From Spodoptera frugiperda (taxonomy: Eukaryota; Arthropoda; Insecta; Lepidoptera; Noctuidae), in the NCBI RefSeq assembly GCF_023101765.2, contig NC_064226.1, positions 7,494,001 through 7,558,000 of the forward strand: DNA of 64,000 bases. Direction: 5' to 3'. Below are positions 51,545 to 62,801 of the stretch, piece by piece. The notes under the pieces are model-generated. The model ran no database searches, was not told the DNA's origin, and saw nothing but the letters and a program-made list of their open reading frames with translations. Position numbers and translations under genes: made by a program. Every line of letters starts with the position of its first letter. Positions within the stretch are counted from its first letter, which is position 1.

Positions 51545-54500
51545 TTACATGTCAAAGTTAGAAACGTGTAGTTGTTGCAGGATATTGCGAGCTGAAACAA
51601 AATAGATTGTACAGTGCTACTAAATTTATTATAATAATTTACTGCACATATAACAATTTCAATATGCAATTATCAGAAACTAAATCTATCTAACCTAAAG
51701 TATCATACATCTCTGAAAAAGGTCAGATATTTACCACAGAATAAAAATATACGTATAGGTTCTGATTTAATAAAATATGCATTTCTTTGTTATAACAAAA
51801 ACTAATGTCGGTATTCGATGATAGCACCAGAAAGCCATAATACTTTTTGTAAATTTATTAAATTCTTCCACCAAATATCCTCAAAAACTTTAGATTTTAT
51901 GGATATTTGATATTATTTATATACTAGAAAATATCAAATGGTACCAACCTTGGAAATAGCCAGTATCGTGAACATCATCCAGGGTGGGTATGAAGGGTGG
52001 TTCTACATTGAGTTGGTTGTCCCAATCAATGTTCCTGAATATCGGCATGGCTCGTACAGCGGCCGCGGCCGGGCGCGCTGCGGGCTCCATCGTGAGCAGA
52101 TCTTCGATGGCGCTCACTGCCTCTGGAGACAAGGCTTCATCGTCCTCAGGCCATTCGATATCTGTAATATCAATCATATTTCTTCTTTGTCTTGCTATAT
52201 AAAGCGATCTATATCGCGTGGATAATAATTGTTATGCACAATTTAAGTTTTCGACCGTAATGAGTGCCACATAATAAGGAGAGGACCTATAGTCTTACAC
52301 CATACTGCTACTGAGAATTTTCGAAAACCTTTAAATTAGCTGGTCCAATTGTTAACTGAGTCTAGAGGATTAGCCCTAGACTCAGTTAACAATGTAGTTT
52401 ATTAACACATGCAAGATTAAAATGTTTTATTTTATAAAGATGTGTCAACTGCCAATCACTTACTTCGTGACAGTATATTTTTGAAAACAGCCTGTGGTGT
52501 TTCGTCGTTGAATGGTGGAACGCCCGTCATAAACTCGTACAGACATACTCCTAACGCCCACCAATCCACTGGAGGACCATGGCCCTGTCTGAAAAAGTTA
52601 AATTCATAATAAAAATGCAAATATTTGAAAGATTCCGGGTATGATCTACTGGCGTGCAAAAGTATACCCTGGTTTACTGAATATAAAAATTATATTCCAA
52701 TGAACTTCAAGTGAAAGGTGTTTTTTGTCCATTATTAAGTTATCAAACATTGAAATATTTCTTAAATCTAAATCAAATCTATACTATTATTGTACCTCAA
52801 TAGTAACTCAGGAGCCAAATAGTCGGGTGTTCCCAGAATCCTTTGATCTGAAACTAAGTTCCCTCGCCTCACGCTCTTGGGTGTCCTATATGGCGTATGA
52901 GCGGTAGCTAATGGTGTTCTACATACATCTGTAGGCGACCGACTGCCTTCACCCTGAAACATTTAATTATTAATTTAAAACAATATAGACAGGCATAAAT
53001 GTCGTCTCAATGCGAACTGCATTCTTTGCTAGTCGACCTTTACATAATGCAGAGAGGTATTTTGTCGGTAGTAACTAAGATACAAATGGATTATTTAAAG
53101 AAGTTAATAATAATTGCGAAAGTAACTTTGCTTATTTAGTACTTCTTAACACTTTATCAGGTTTCGGTTTCGCATTTCGCATTGAGCAAGCGTGGTGATT
53201 AATGCTCAAACCTTCTCCGTGCGAGAAGAGGCCTTTGGTCTGCAGTGGCCACTTATAGGCTGTTGATGATGATGATGATAATAGTTGGAAATACAGAGGA
53301 CATAAATATATATGTGCAAACAACGACGCGAGTAAGTTAGTGCTTATTAAAATAAATCATGTGTCTATCAGTAAACAATGTTTTAAAAATGATACATAGC
53401 ATTACCTTACTTAATCTTCTAGTAGGAAATATTTCTAAACTAGTGGAGACATGTTTTCCAAACATAAAAGCTTTGTCCTTAGATTCAGAAAGTTGCTCTT
53501 CTTTAGGAAGATTGAAGCGAGTCTCCTTCTTCTTTGTTTCAGGAGACTTGTTATTTACTGGTGTTGAAAATATCACTCCCACATTGAAATGATGGCTATC
53601 GTTTTGCGAGACCCATCTGTAAAATAAAAGTAATAATTGAATACACTTACTCTGTCTTTCTTTTTTTAGTAATAGTAGTATCTTACTTTGTGTTTGTTTT
53701 ACTAGATGGATTACTTTTACTCTGGACTTGGTCGCTGTCACGCAATGGGCGCAATTCAAAACTCCCTAACTGTGTTTTAACCCCAAAATCTCACATGTAC
53801 CCTATATTTGTATAATCAGATTATTGTCATATAAATTCTTACCGTTTTTTCAAAACACCTTTGATAGGATTCTTTCGTTTGTCGGGCGTGGGATGTATGG
53901 ACATGCGTTTAGGTGTGTTCTGACTCAACTCTAGAGCCATGATCTCTTGTGTCAGTCCACTGTGATTCTCTTTAGACTCTAGCAGGCTAGTAACACCAGT
54001 AGGGGTGTCGCCCTCACAATCCAATATCCTCTTCCGTTTTTTGGCTCTAAAGCTGTAAATATTGGTTATTTATGTAAGTATAAAACCCATAGGACAATAA
54101 TTATGAACTTAACTATAATTTTTATACAATATAAGTATCATATAGTTATTAATGATTCACTTTGATACATAAAATTACTGGTATAAAGTAAGTTACCTAG
54201 GTATTCGCTTCAAGGAGTGTCCCCTACACAGTGGTGAGGTAGACTGGTCATGCTGGGAATCTGATAGAACAGTAGACTCTCCCACTGAACTGTTACTACT
54301 TGGATCTGTTGACTTACTCCTTGAGTTGGAACTGTTCCTTGAACTCTCACATGTGTGGTACGAACTAGAGTCATTGGACTGAAATATAAAATAAACCATT
54401 TATGTACTTAAAAATTAAGCATCTGTATAACTACTTACACTTTCAAGAGTTTGGTAACTTACAGTTTCTAAATTAATACTCTCAGCACTCATAAATGGAT

Positions 54501-55836
54501 GTATCCCTGACATGTGTGACTGGTTCAACAAAGGTGAACTCTCCAATCCGCTGACTCCATCAAACAAACTTTTCAATTTACCTACAAATGTAAAATGCTT
54601 ATAGTAGGAGTACATAACGAATGTGAAGTTTTATATTGATGATAAAAGCATACTAGTCTCTTTAAGCTCATCAAGAAGGTTCTCACAGGCATCTGTAGAC
54701 ATCACAGAGTTGTGTGTACTGTCTCCTCCTCCAGAGCCAAAGGACAAATGAGAAGTCAGTGACAACAGTTGACCAGGAGTCCTCATATTAAGGCTTGGTG
54801 TGCAGTTTACAAAGTCTGAGATCTCCAAGTCTGAAAAAAAATTTGTAAAGTATGGTTTGAATCAAACATAATGATGAGAAACTTATTTAAAATTAACATA
54901 AAAATGTTGATGATGTATAAAATAAGTACACATTTATTACAACAAGTTTTATTCCTCCAATGGGTAGACAGATGCACAAATATCAAATGTTTAACCCATT
55001 TGTAAGCTAAAATGTTAAAGTAAATAAAAAACATGATACCTCTATTGACTTCAATCTTAGATAAGCCAAAATCAGTGAGCTTCACATGTCCTGTTCTTGA
55101 TATCAACATGTTGTCTGGTTTCAAATCTCTATGGACAATATTGTGTTTGTGCAAGTAGTCCAATGCAAGGGTGACTTCTGCTATATAAAACACAGCCATA
55201 GATTCTTCTAAGAATCCATAAACACCTAGTAAGGACTTCAAGTCACCACCCACCATGTACTCCATCACCTGTGGTTAATAGAATCAATGAAATACAAACT
55301 AACTTCCCACCACAATCAAAGTATATATTTGTGTACTTGATTGTGATAGTTGTTACAAGTGGTAAGTAAACATTTTCAAATTGATTAGGTAAATAAATAA
55401 TGAAACTGCTTTCTTACCAAGTAAATAGACGATGTTGACTGCAAAGAGTAAAATAAATGTACACAAAAAGGGCTTCTTGACAACGCCAATGCATTCCTCT
55501 CGGTTACAACTTGTGTGACCATATTTTTATTTATCATGTCTGATTTCTTCATTACTTTGATTGCATACAGCTGATCTTTGTTACTCTTTTTATGTGCTAA
55601 AAATACTTTCCCGAAAGCTCCTCTGCTTATCGGCTTTATTATTGTGAAGTCATTGATATCTGGTGGCTAACAAAAACAAAATAAATTAGTGGTGTAGGTG
55701 AGAAAAAGTTTAAAAATATATTGAATACATACAAAGATCGTACCTTTGCAACCACGGTATCATTTATTGAATTTATTTTATCCAAAATAGTATGGCACGA
55801 TGCCTTTTCTTCAACTTTTGTATCGGTTGTAGCCAT
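51545..55836 (-). CDS. gwl: Greatwall / MASTL kinase
   Basis: Twelve exons encode 670 residues: 55744-55836, 55418-55666, 55040-55268, 54654-54830, 54463-54581, 54197-54378, 53843-54052, 53406-53616, 52796-52953, 52464-52588, 51949-52161 and 51545-51591. It is an AGC-family Ser/Thr kinase that phosphorylates ENSA/Arpp19-type inhibitors of PP2A-B55 and so drives mitotic entry. The glycine loop is SRGAFGKV (45-52), with Lys68, HRDLKPDN (160-167) and DFG (180-182). The activation segment is then split by a long insert of about 290 residues before GTPDYLAPE, the hallmark of Greatwall. The insert is Ser/Thr-rich and carries a basic KKRKRIL-type motif. The C-terminal AGC tail ends NILQQLHVSNFDM. 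The protein is shorter than the vertebrate form, mainly in the insert. Exon 5 has a second in-frame donor (low end 54439). Confidence 0.95.
52348..52393. repeat. Perfect 18-bp inverted repeat
   Basis: ATTGTTAACTGAGTCTAG at 52348-52365 is repeated exactly inverted at 52376-52393, with a 10-base spacer. It lies in the Greatwall intron between exons 52464-52588 and 51949-52161. In RNA it would form a strong hairpin. No coding or repeat element explains it. Confidence 0.85.
53150..53282 (+). repeat. LINE 3' end with (GAT)n tail
   Basis: The phrase GCATTGAGCAAGCGTGGTGA, TTCTCCGTGCGAGAAGAGGCC and GCAGTGGCCAC...TAGGCTG followed by (GAT)n at 53264-53279 is a familiar moth LINE terminus. It lies in a Greatwall intron on the opposite strand. 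Confidence 0.6.
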
Positions 55837-56255
55837 TGTAGGAACTATCGCGGTTAATAATCCTTAATAACAAACACCATAATAAATCCACACATTCAAA
55901 TTCGAACTCAACGAAAAATAAATTGATCGTCACGTCACACGAGGAAGTAAACACTAACGTCATAACGAACGACATTGACAATTGACATTTACATCAATGA
56001 CATGCCACACATTCATTCGTTTAAAAATCACAGATAACATTTACACATTAACAATCTGTCGGACTGTTAGAATCGTTACAATCATTACGATTCTGAACTT
56101 TCTAATGCTGGACTTTACAAAATAAGTTTTTAAAGTTTAATAAGTAATCAAAAGAAATAATAACAACAATAATTTATTCTGGCTTGACATACCGTGTATA
56201 AGTTAATGTTAAAAATATAAAATGTTCTACAAAATCCGGTTTAGAAAAAAATATT
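55837..56255. other. Spacer between Greatwall start and CHCHD3-like 3' end
   Basis: This 0.4-kb stretch contains the Greatwall promoter and 5' UTR on the minus strand and the 3' UTR of the CHCHD3-like gene. The right part (56201-56255) belongs to the direct repeat described separately. No gene is seen. Confidence 0.5.
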
Positions 56256-56674
56256 TTAATCTTCTAATCTGCAATTTGTCACACAATTAGTAAAAGCTTG
56301 CACCAACGCTGAACACACCAAAGGTTGATGAGAATTTTCTTCATAGCATTTCATAATCTAAAAAAAAAATATTGATTAGAATTCTAGGTATCTAAAATGA
56401 AATTAATAGGAGTAATTTTGTTTTCTAAAACTAGAAGTGATATATCAATACTATCAAATGATAATACTATGGCAGAACAGATAATAAACATTTATTTACC
56501 TTTGTTCTCCAATCAAAACAAGGCTTAATTTTTTGTATTTTTTCATGGGTGATTCTAGTTAATGTTAAAAATAAAAAATGTTCTACAAAATCCGGGAAAA
56601 AAATATTTTAATCTTCTAATCTGCAATTTGTCACACAATTAGTAAAAGCTTGCACCAACGCTGAACACACCAAA
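56201..56674. repeat. Direct repeat: 56201-56322 and 56557-56674
   Basis: Two copies of about 120 bases run in the same direction, identical apart from a four-base indel and a few changes near the T-rich part. On the minus strand each copy begins TTTGGTGTGTTCAGCG, covers the last 25 codons of the CHCHD3-like frame including the stop, and continues about 50 bases into the 3' UTR. The near identity points to a recent duplication. Confidence 0.9.
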
Positions 56675-57189
56675 TATGTTTTATTCGTTTTTTCAATGCT
56701 TTTATCATACTCAGACTCTATTATTTTATTAATGGCTTGATGTTCTTTCTTCAGGTAGTCTATTCTATGTGACCAATATTCCATTTCACCATCTTCTTGA
56801 ACACCTGTACCGTCTTTAAATAAAATTTCATCCGATGGTTCCTAAAAATATTACAATCAACTCATGTATACCTACTAAAAAAGTAGAGCAGACAAATTTT
56901 GCTACCTCAAATGGCGCAGTAATTTTTACTGTAAGTACTTATAATATACTTAACTGAATAATACCAAAATTATTAGATCATGTTCAGGGACCATCATAAA
57001 ATGACATATCTACGACGCTCGATTCACGTATCTGCTTATTAAAAATCGATTCAAACTCACTGGTGGTAGGTTATTCAATGCCATCGCATTTTCAGCTTCT
57101 ATTGATTTTTGAAGTGGTATAGGAGAACTTAATGCAAAATTATTATCAAAACTAATTCGCCGAGTGTCTTTACTAATGTAAGTCCCCAT
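56256..57189 (-). CDS. Chchd3: CHCHD3/MIC19-like MICOS subunit with an exon duplication
   Basis: Exon 1 (57061-57189) starts MGTYISKDTRRISF, with Gly2 suited to N-myristoylation, as in CHCHD3. Exon 2 starts at 56841 with EPSDEILFKDG and a charged helical stretch (YWSHRIDYLKKEHQAINKII). In the usual layout this would run into ITHEKIQKIKPCFDWRTK (56500-56556), then exon 56256-56357 (IMKCYEENSHQPLVC...), giving the twin CX9C motif: Cys-x9-Cys and Cys-x9-Cys. These fold in the intermembrane space and help hold cristae junctions. However, a copy of the terminal-exon segment sits inside exon 2. Reading straight through gives 120 residues ending at 56608, with only the second half of the CHCH motif. 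I could not find an in-phase splice that restores the usual form. It may be a damaged gene, a new form, or an assembly or haplotype artefact. Confidence 0.72.
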
Positions 57190-58079
57190 TTTATTGGAAA
57201 TTTAATTCCAATAAAACATTGAATTTTGCTTCCACAGTATAATTTGTATCATATAAATATTTATAAGATTAATTGTGGTGACGACGAAAATTTTCCATAA
57301 ACATAACTATTTATATTTATGAAAAATAAATTAATCAGAGAGCTGACAGCTCTGAAAATAAAGAAAAAGTTTGGTATGTCTCTGATAGAACTTATAACCT
57401 TGTTTGTAACTTTTGTCATCGAAATATTGCAACATACAACTAAATCTAAATGCATAATGTGAATCTCAGCTTTAGTTTAGTTTTTTTATTCATAAATCAG
57501 AACATCATTGCCGTATCAGTCACAAGCACAAAACTTCCAGTCCCTCAATATAGGCCTCCCCAATGACTTCTAGATAGACCAGTTACTGATAGCGACCTGC
57601 ATCTAGCGGCTTCCTGCAATCTTTTAGGTTGACTGTTCACCTGTGTGTGGTTAGGTCAGGTTTTAAAGTCCTACGCTGCGCTTGGCAATACGTGGTCTTC
57701 ACTCGTGAACCCTTTTTGCCCCAGCCACCTTGGGTTCTCCGAGCTATATGACTCTCCCATTGAAAATTCAGGTTGCTAATCCACTGGGGGGCTACGTCGA
57801 ACAGCTTGCTAAGCAATACAATTATTTATTTCAATTTATTATTCTGAGTCCGAGTATCGATTAAATGATTTGTCTATTCTTTTTCTCTTTTTTTCACTAT
57901 GGTCTATGAAGAAATTAAATGACACTAATGACAGCGGACTGAGCGAACAGTGACATTTTGTTTACATTGAAAAATACGGTGTGTTGTTTTGTGTTAATTA
58001 ATTATTTATTTAATACTTGGTCAAATTTATTTGTGAAGTTAACATGCTATATAACAATTCAATATTTATTATTTTCTAG
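57190..58079. other. Divergent promoter region, CHCHD3-like and RBM17
   Basis: The two genes are transcribed away from each other across this 0.9-kb stretch. The middle (57530-57810) is an old LINE fragment. The RBM17 side contains a 5' UTR intron acceptor (TTTTCTAG) ending at 58079. The upstream non-coding exon probably lies near 57920-57975. Confidence 0.5.
57530..57810 (-). repeat. LINE reverse-transcriptase C-terminal remnant
   Basis: On the minus strand, frames with stops keep pieces of the AGSRxMQ and W..SLGEAY-type end of a LINE ORF2, and the plus strand has the phrases AGGCCTCCCCAATGACTTC, CATCTAGCGGCTTCCTGCA and CTACGCTGCGCTTGGCAATA, common in moth genomes. Stops and indels show that it is dead. 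Confidence 0.5.
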
Positions 58080-58128
58080 GAATTGTATTTCAAAGTCTTG
58101 TTGCATGCCTCGGTAAACATAAGCAAGG

Positions 58129-60130
58129 ATGTCTCTGTATGACGATCTTGATACAATTAAAGCTCGTACTACCGAAAAGGTAGCGGGTTGGTCTTCAGGA
58201 ATAAAATTACTACAATCTCAGTTACAATTAAAAAAAGCAGCAGTTACCCAGCCCAAGCGTGAAGCGTTACGACGTTCTACTCAGGTAATTACAATTTCAT
58301 TATTGTTCAACATTGATAAGAAGTATATTGAGTTTTTACCGTTTTAATGACTTTGTAATCTTCAGGTGCTTACTCCGGTAATAGATTTGAAGAGCAAACA
58401 AAAGGATGACGACGAATCCAATTCAAACAGCCCTAAAGGTCAAGGAAAAACATTAACTGCTTCGCTGAATGTTCGAGATTTTGACTGGAATGTAGCTAAT
58501 GAATATGATCCGATGTGGCCCAATGATTATGAAAAGGTTGCCAAAGGTATTGTAGAAATGGTCATTACTTGATTAAAAAAAGAATGATTTACTCAAACAG
58601 TATGAAATAAAGCTGCTTAAAAATGTATACTACTAAATTCTGGTAACTATGTTTCAGAAATACAAGCAAAAAGGTTGCAGTTAGATGGGGATCGAGGTGA
58701 TAGATCAGAAAGGAAACGAAAGAGTAGGTTTGGTGATGAGGAGGAAATCATACCAGAAAAAACTCTTGTGGCTATGGTAAGACTAAGAACTAGGTATTAT
58801 TATCAAACGACATCAGCTAATGAAATAATGGGCACTTTCTAGTTGTTAATTATTATTTCACTCTAGTTATACATTAATAATTGTTTTTACAATCTTGCAA
58901 CAGGATATTTTTCAGGATAAAATGGTAAATCATAATTTTTATTTGATTTCACACAATAGTATCTAAGTAAATATCAATCTTTAAAATAAATTGTGTAATT
59001 TAGTTCGCTGAAAAGAGTGGGCCAGCATTCAAATTGTTAATCAATTAATTTAAAATGCTACAGCAACCAGAAGAAGAGGAAGCAGAGGAAATTTCAAAGA
59101 GGTCAGCTGGTGCAGCGATAGCCCCTCCACCCTCCTTGACTGTGGAAACAGCATCCCCTCCACCAATGCCTCCAACCATACAAACACCACCCCCATCTGT
59201 TGGGTTCTCCATTGGAGGTTATGGCGCAAGTTCTGTTGCAGCGAAAATCATGGCCAAATATGGCTTTAAAGTAAGACCTAAAATATTTTTTAATTCATTT
59301 TAGACTTTATTATCTTAATTCTAAGACTCTTTTATGTCAATAGGAAGGTCAAGGATTGGGTAAAAAGGAACAAGGAATGTCAGTGGCTCTGCAAGTGGAG
59401 AAAACTTCAAAAAGAGGTGGTCGCATTATTCATGAGAAGGATGGAGGTTCTGTTATGCCTCCACCTGGATTTGCTATGCCTTCCCTACCAGGACCAGGTA
59501 ACTTCATCTGTATAATTATAAAATACACAAAATTATTAATAATTCTTTAAACCAGATTGGTAGGTTGGTCTTGAAAAAAAAAAATTAATAACATTGAATT
59601 TATAAGAACCTTTATTATTAACTACAACTTTTATGCATTTTCAGATTCTCCAAACGCCTCCAATTCACCACATTCATTTAATCGGGAGCCATCTATTACA
59701 GAGATAATGAAATCACCCAGTAAAGTGGTGTTGTTAAGGGTATGTTTTGTGTCAATTTGTATAATTATTGTTTTTTATTTATGAAAACCATAGAGTGAAT
59801 GATCTTTAAAGTAAAAAATAATTTATACCTCATAATAATATGTTTTTTTTTTTATAGAATATGGTTGGTCCAGGAGATGTAGATGAAGAATTAGAACCTG
59901 AAGTAAAAGATGAATGTAATACTAAATATGGAGATGTTATAAAAGTATTAATATTTGAGATGCCCAATGCGCCACCTGATGAAGCTGTTAGAATTTTTGT
60001 TGAATTTAAACGTATCGAAAGTGCAATCAAAGCTGTTGTCGACTTAAATGGCAGATTTTTTGGAGGGAGACAAGTTAAAGCTGGATTCTATGATGTAGAA
60101 AAATTTGCTGCTCTACAATTGACTGAATAG
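58129..60130 (+). CDS. RBM17: RBM17 / SPF45 splicing factor
   Basis: Coding exons are 58129-58284, 58366-58546, 58658-58776, a candidate 58904-58924, 59064-59270, 59344-59497, 59645-59739 and 59858-60130, giving 394 residues, or 401 with the microexon. The N-terminus MSLYDDL and LLQSQLQLKKAAVTQ, then VIDLKS and NEYDPMWPNDYEKVAK, are signatures of SPF45. A G-patch follows (KIMAKYGFKEGQGLGKKEQG, then VEKTSKRGGRII). The C-terminal UHM-type RRM runs from VVLLRNMVGPGDVDEELE to GRFFGGRQVKAGFYD and binds ULM peptides of SF1, SF3B1 and U2AF. SPF45 acts in 3' splice-site choice in the nucleus. The ATG follows a 5' UTR acceptor at 58079. Exon joints are in phase. Confidence 0.95.
58904..58924 (+). other. 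Candidate 21-nt microexon of RBM17
   Basis: AACAG precedes and GTAAAT follows a 21-base block coding DIFQDKM. A second acceptor (TTTTTCAG) inside it would give a 9-base version, DKM. Both keep phase between the exons ending TLVAM and beginning QPEEEE. Use cannot be proved without RNA data. Confidence 0.4.
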
Positions 60131-60724
60131 AAGTTAATATAATCGAAATTGATCTTTCATTTTATTTTTAAGTAGTTATTCCTTTTTCCTACCTCCTTAT
60201 TTTCTTACGAATTTACGACTGCTGAGTAGGTCGGTTGGCGTTGGCGCCATTCACCCATTGAGCAAAGGTAAAAAGGGCAATGGCATAACGATTTTAGGGT
60301 TTCAGCAAAAACCTGAACGAGTCGGGCGTACAAATACATGTTCTGTAATTTCCGATAGAAATTATGTAATTACCGACAGTGTAAGCTAGTCCTTATGTCA
60401 ACGTCATGAGTGAAATGGTCACATGACACATGACTGTCAATATGTCATAATTTTTCGTTCATTTCATTCCTTGAAAGGTGTTTACTACATAGCATTGTGC
60501 GTGTAGTATATAAAATTATTTAAAAATGAATTTAATTTAAATATTATTAAAATTAGTATAGATTTCATAAAATAGTTAGATTCAAGTAAAATATCTTGTG
60601 TAACGAGGCTGAGTATAGACACGTTAGTGATAACATCTGCGTATGTTGAGTCGTTCTAAACAGAGTGGCTGTGTATATTATTCGCTAAATATTGGATGGG
60701 ATTAATTAAGTTATATCAGTCAAA
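60131..60724. other. Spacer and promoter of GILT-like gene
   Basis: This 0.6-kb gap holds the RBM17 3' UTR and the 5' region of the GILT-like gene, on the same strand. I see no canonical AATAAA soon after the RBM17 stop, no TATA motif and no further gene. Confidence 0.45.
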
Positions 60725-62792
60725 ATGGCATTTTATTCTTGCAATAGATACAGATTAATAGTTTTGTTACTCTTGGTTTTGATTATGTGGCAGTTCTTCA
60801 GACTTTTGCCTGATAAACCTGTTACACAAATTTCGGAGGTATGTACGATATTCATTACTAGTGTATAAATAATTAGCTTAATCCAAAAGTATAATTATTG
60901 TAGTTACATTATCTATAAAACCTATTTTAATTAAATGGCATATTTTAGTTCAATTACTCCAAGTTTCACATTTATATTTATTGTTCTACAACATACCTAC
61001 TGTCATACTTAAAAAATGTATTATTTCGGCTAACCCACATATCGCGGCGTATTTGGGAAAACCAAACATGTAGATAAGTCACAGTAATGGTTGGATTGAA
61101 GTTTTTAAAAGTGAAATCAAGGTTTCGAGGTCTAATCTGTATATGCAGTTATAAATGTTTAGTTTATACATATTTTAGGAATAAATTGTTATTTTCTAGG
61201 CTGGCATAGTGGAGTTGGAGGATGACAAATACAATAAGCACAAACAAGATAAAGTAAAAGTGAGGGTTTACTATGAAGCTCTCTGCCCTGACTCCAAACA
61301 TTTCTTTGTGAGACATTTGGGCCCAGTGACTGAGAAACTGTCCGAATTCTTAGATGTAACTCTAGTACCCTACGGCAAAGCTACTGTAAGTATACCTTAT
61401 TGTTTTAAACACATGTTTTATATGTACCTCAGTAACATATATCTTATCGGTACCTAGTACCTATTTAAAAAGCCATAAAATTTATGTTAGGCATTAAACA
61501 TTTATTACCTAATTAGTGTTCAAGGTAAATATGCAATATTTACCCTAAATACTAGTGTTCTGTACCTATATGTTTTAAATAAATAAACCAGTGTGACATA
61601 ATTTCCATATTATTTATTTTATTTAACTGCCTCATTTGTCTAATGGTTGCATGTGCGAGTGATGGGTCAGGGGTCTCGGGTTTGTTTCTCAGATTGGGCA
61701 AAGAATTACATGGCTTGTTTCAGTATTTAAAAATTTTCTCAGTAGTCACATGGAGTCTGAAATTGTGCCCAGTATGTGGCAATAGGTTCACCGCCTATTA
61801 CATGGGACTGGTGAAAATTGGGTCTACATTGTACAGTGGCATTACATGCAGTAATGTGCACCTTCAGGAGTAAAAGACGTGACGATACGACACATTGTTT
61901 TATTTAAATCTGTGAATAGGATTTAGTACCTACAATAATAAAAAATAAATTGAAATTGTGTAAAGACTGTAGTTTATTATCGCCTGCCAGTTACCAGTTA
62001 CCACATACACATCTAAAGTTTCTTACAACAACTCAATTATACTTACATAATATTATTGCAGAATTCAAGCTGAAAAGGCATGTTTATAAAATAACTGGTT
62101 TGATATACTTGAACAAGATCATGTGGCATTGTTATAAAAATATGATGATGACTGGGTTTTGGCTGTTTGACCTACATAGTCATACTACCTACTTAAATAT
62201 ATGCTTAGTGTACTGTAATATATGGTATGGCAATGTATTTCACTTTTTTACAGACCAAAGAAGAGAATGGAAAGTATTTTTTTCAATGTCAGCATGGTGA
62301 AGAGGAGTGCTATGCGAATAGAATCCATGCATGTGCAATAGAGGCTGTGGCGAACATGACAACTTCTGTCAAGATAACAGAATGCATGATCAATGATAAT
62401 ATGGACGCTGATGGCGCTCTTGCTAGGGTAAATATAACACATATTTTTTGCATTATATCAAATTTTGGAAATTTCAACTTGTATACTGAAATAAATCTTT
62501 TAATATAAGTTCCATATAGGTGTAATACCTATCCTGATTACCTAATCATAAATTCTTGCAGTGTGCAAAGGAGATGAAGATTGAACCTGATCCAATCAGC
62601 TACTGTGCAAAGAATGACCACGGATTCGCTCTCTTGAAGAAACATGGTGATGATACTCATATACTGAAACCTACATTTATCCCAACAATAACACTCAATG
62701 GATCAAGAGACAACCAACCAAATATATTGAAAAACTTCCTATTAGAAGTATGCAAATTGATTGATATGCCACTACCGCCTCCTTGCTTGTGA
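60725..62792 (+). CDS. GILT-like lysosomal thiol reductase family protein, CXXS active site
   Basis: Four exons (60725-60838, 61200-61385, 62254-62427, 62562-62792) encode 234 residues. The N-terminus YRLIVLLLLVLIMWQFF is a signal peptide or signal anchor. Family hallmarks are VRVYYEALCPDS (61-70) and the GILT signature CQHG-x2-EC-x2-N-x4-C (Cys112 to Cys127), followed by CMINDN, YCAKN-like cysteines and the FIPTITLNG strand. Classical GILT reduces disulphides in lysosomes by a CXXC pair; here the pair is Cys67 and Ser70, so classic dithiol reduction is unlikely. CXXS forms are known among insect members. It could act as a mixed-disulphide binder or isomerase-like protein. An AATAAA overlaps the region just after the stop (62796-62801). 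Confidence 0.93.
61627..61897 (+). mobile_element. tRNA-derived SINE (family C), copy 2, with 10-bp TSD
   Basis: It is a diverged relative of the copy at 49525-49822, sharing GGGGTCTCGGGTT, TGTGCCCAGTATGTGGCAAT and CATTACATGCAGTAATGTGCACC. A perfect 10-base duplication TTTTATTTAA flanks it (61617-61626 and 61898-61907). It lies in intron 2 of the GILT-like gene. The B box is damaged (GTTTGTTTCTC). Confidence 0.8.
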
Positions 62793-62795
62793 CAA

Positions 62796-62801
62796 AATAA
62801 A
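62796..62801 (+). terminator. Poly-A signal of GILT-like gene
   Basis: AATAAA begins four bases after the stop codon. If it is used, the 3' UTR is only about 20-30 bases. Later AATAAA motifs downstream could be used instead. Confidence 0.4.

Noticed and set aside
52080..52140. AGATGGCGC-like motif as a CTCF site (GATGGCGC)
   Set aside because: It lies in a Greatwall coding exon and is incomplete; coding explains it.
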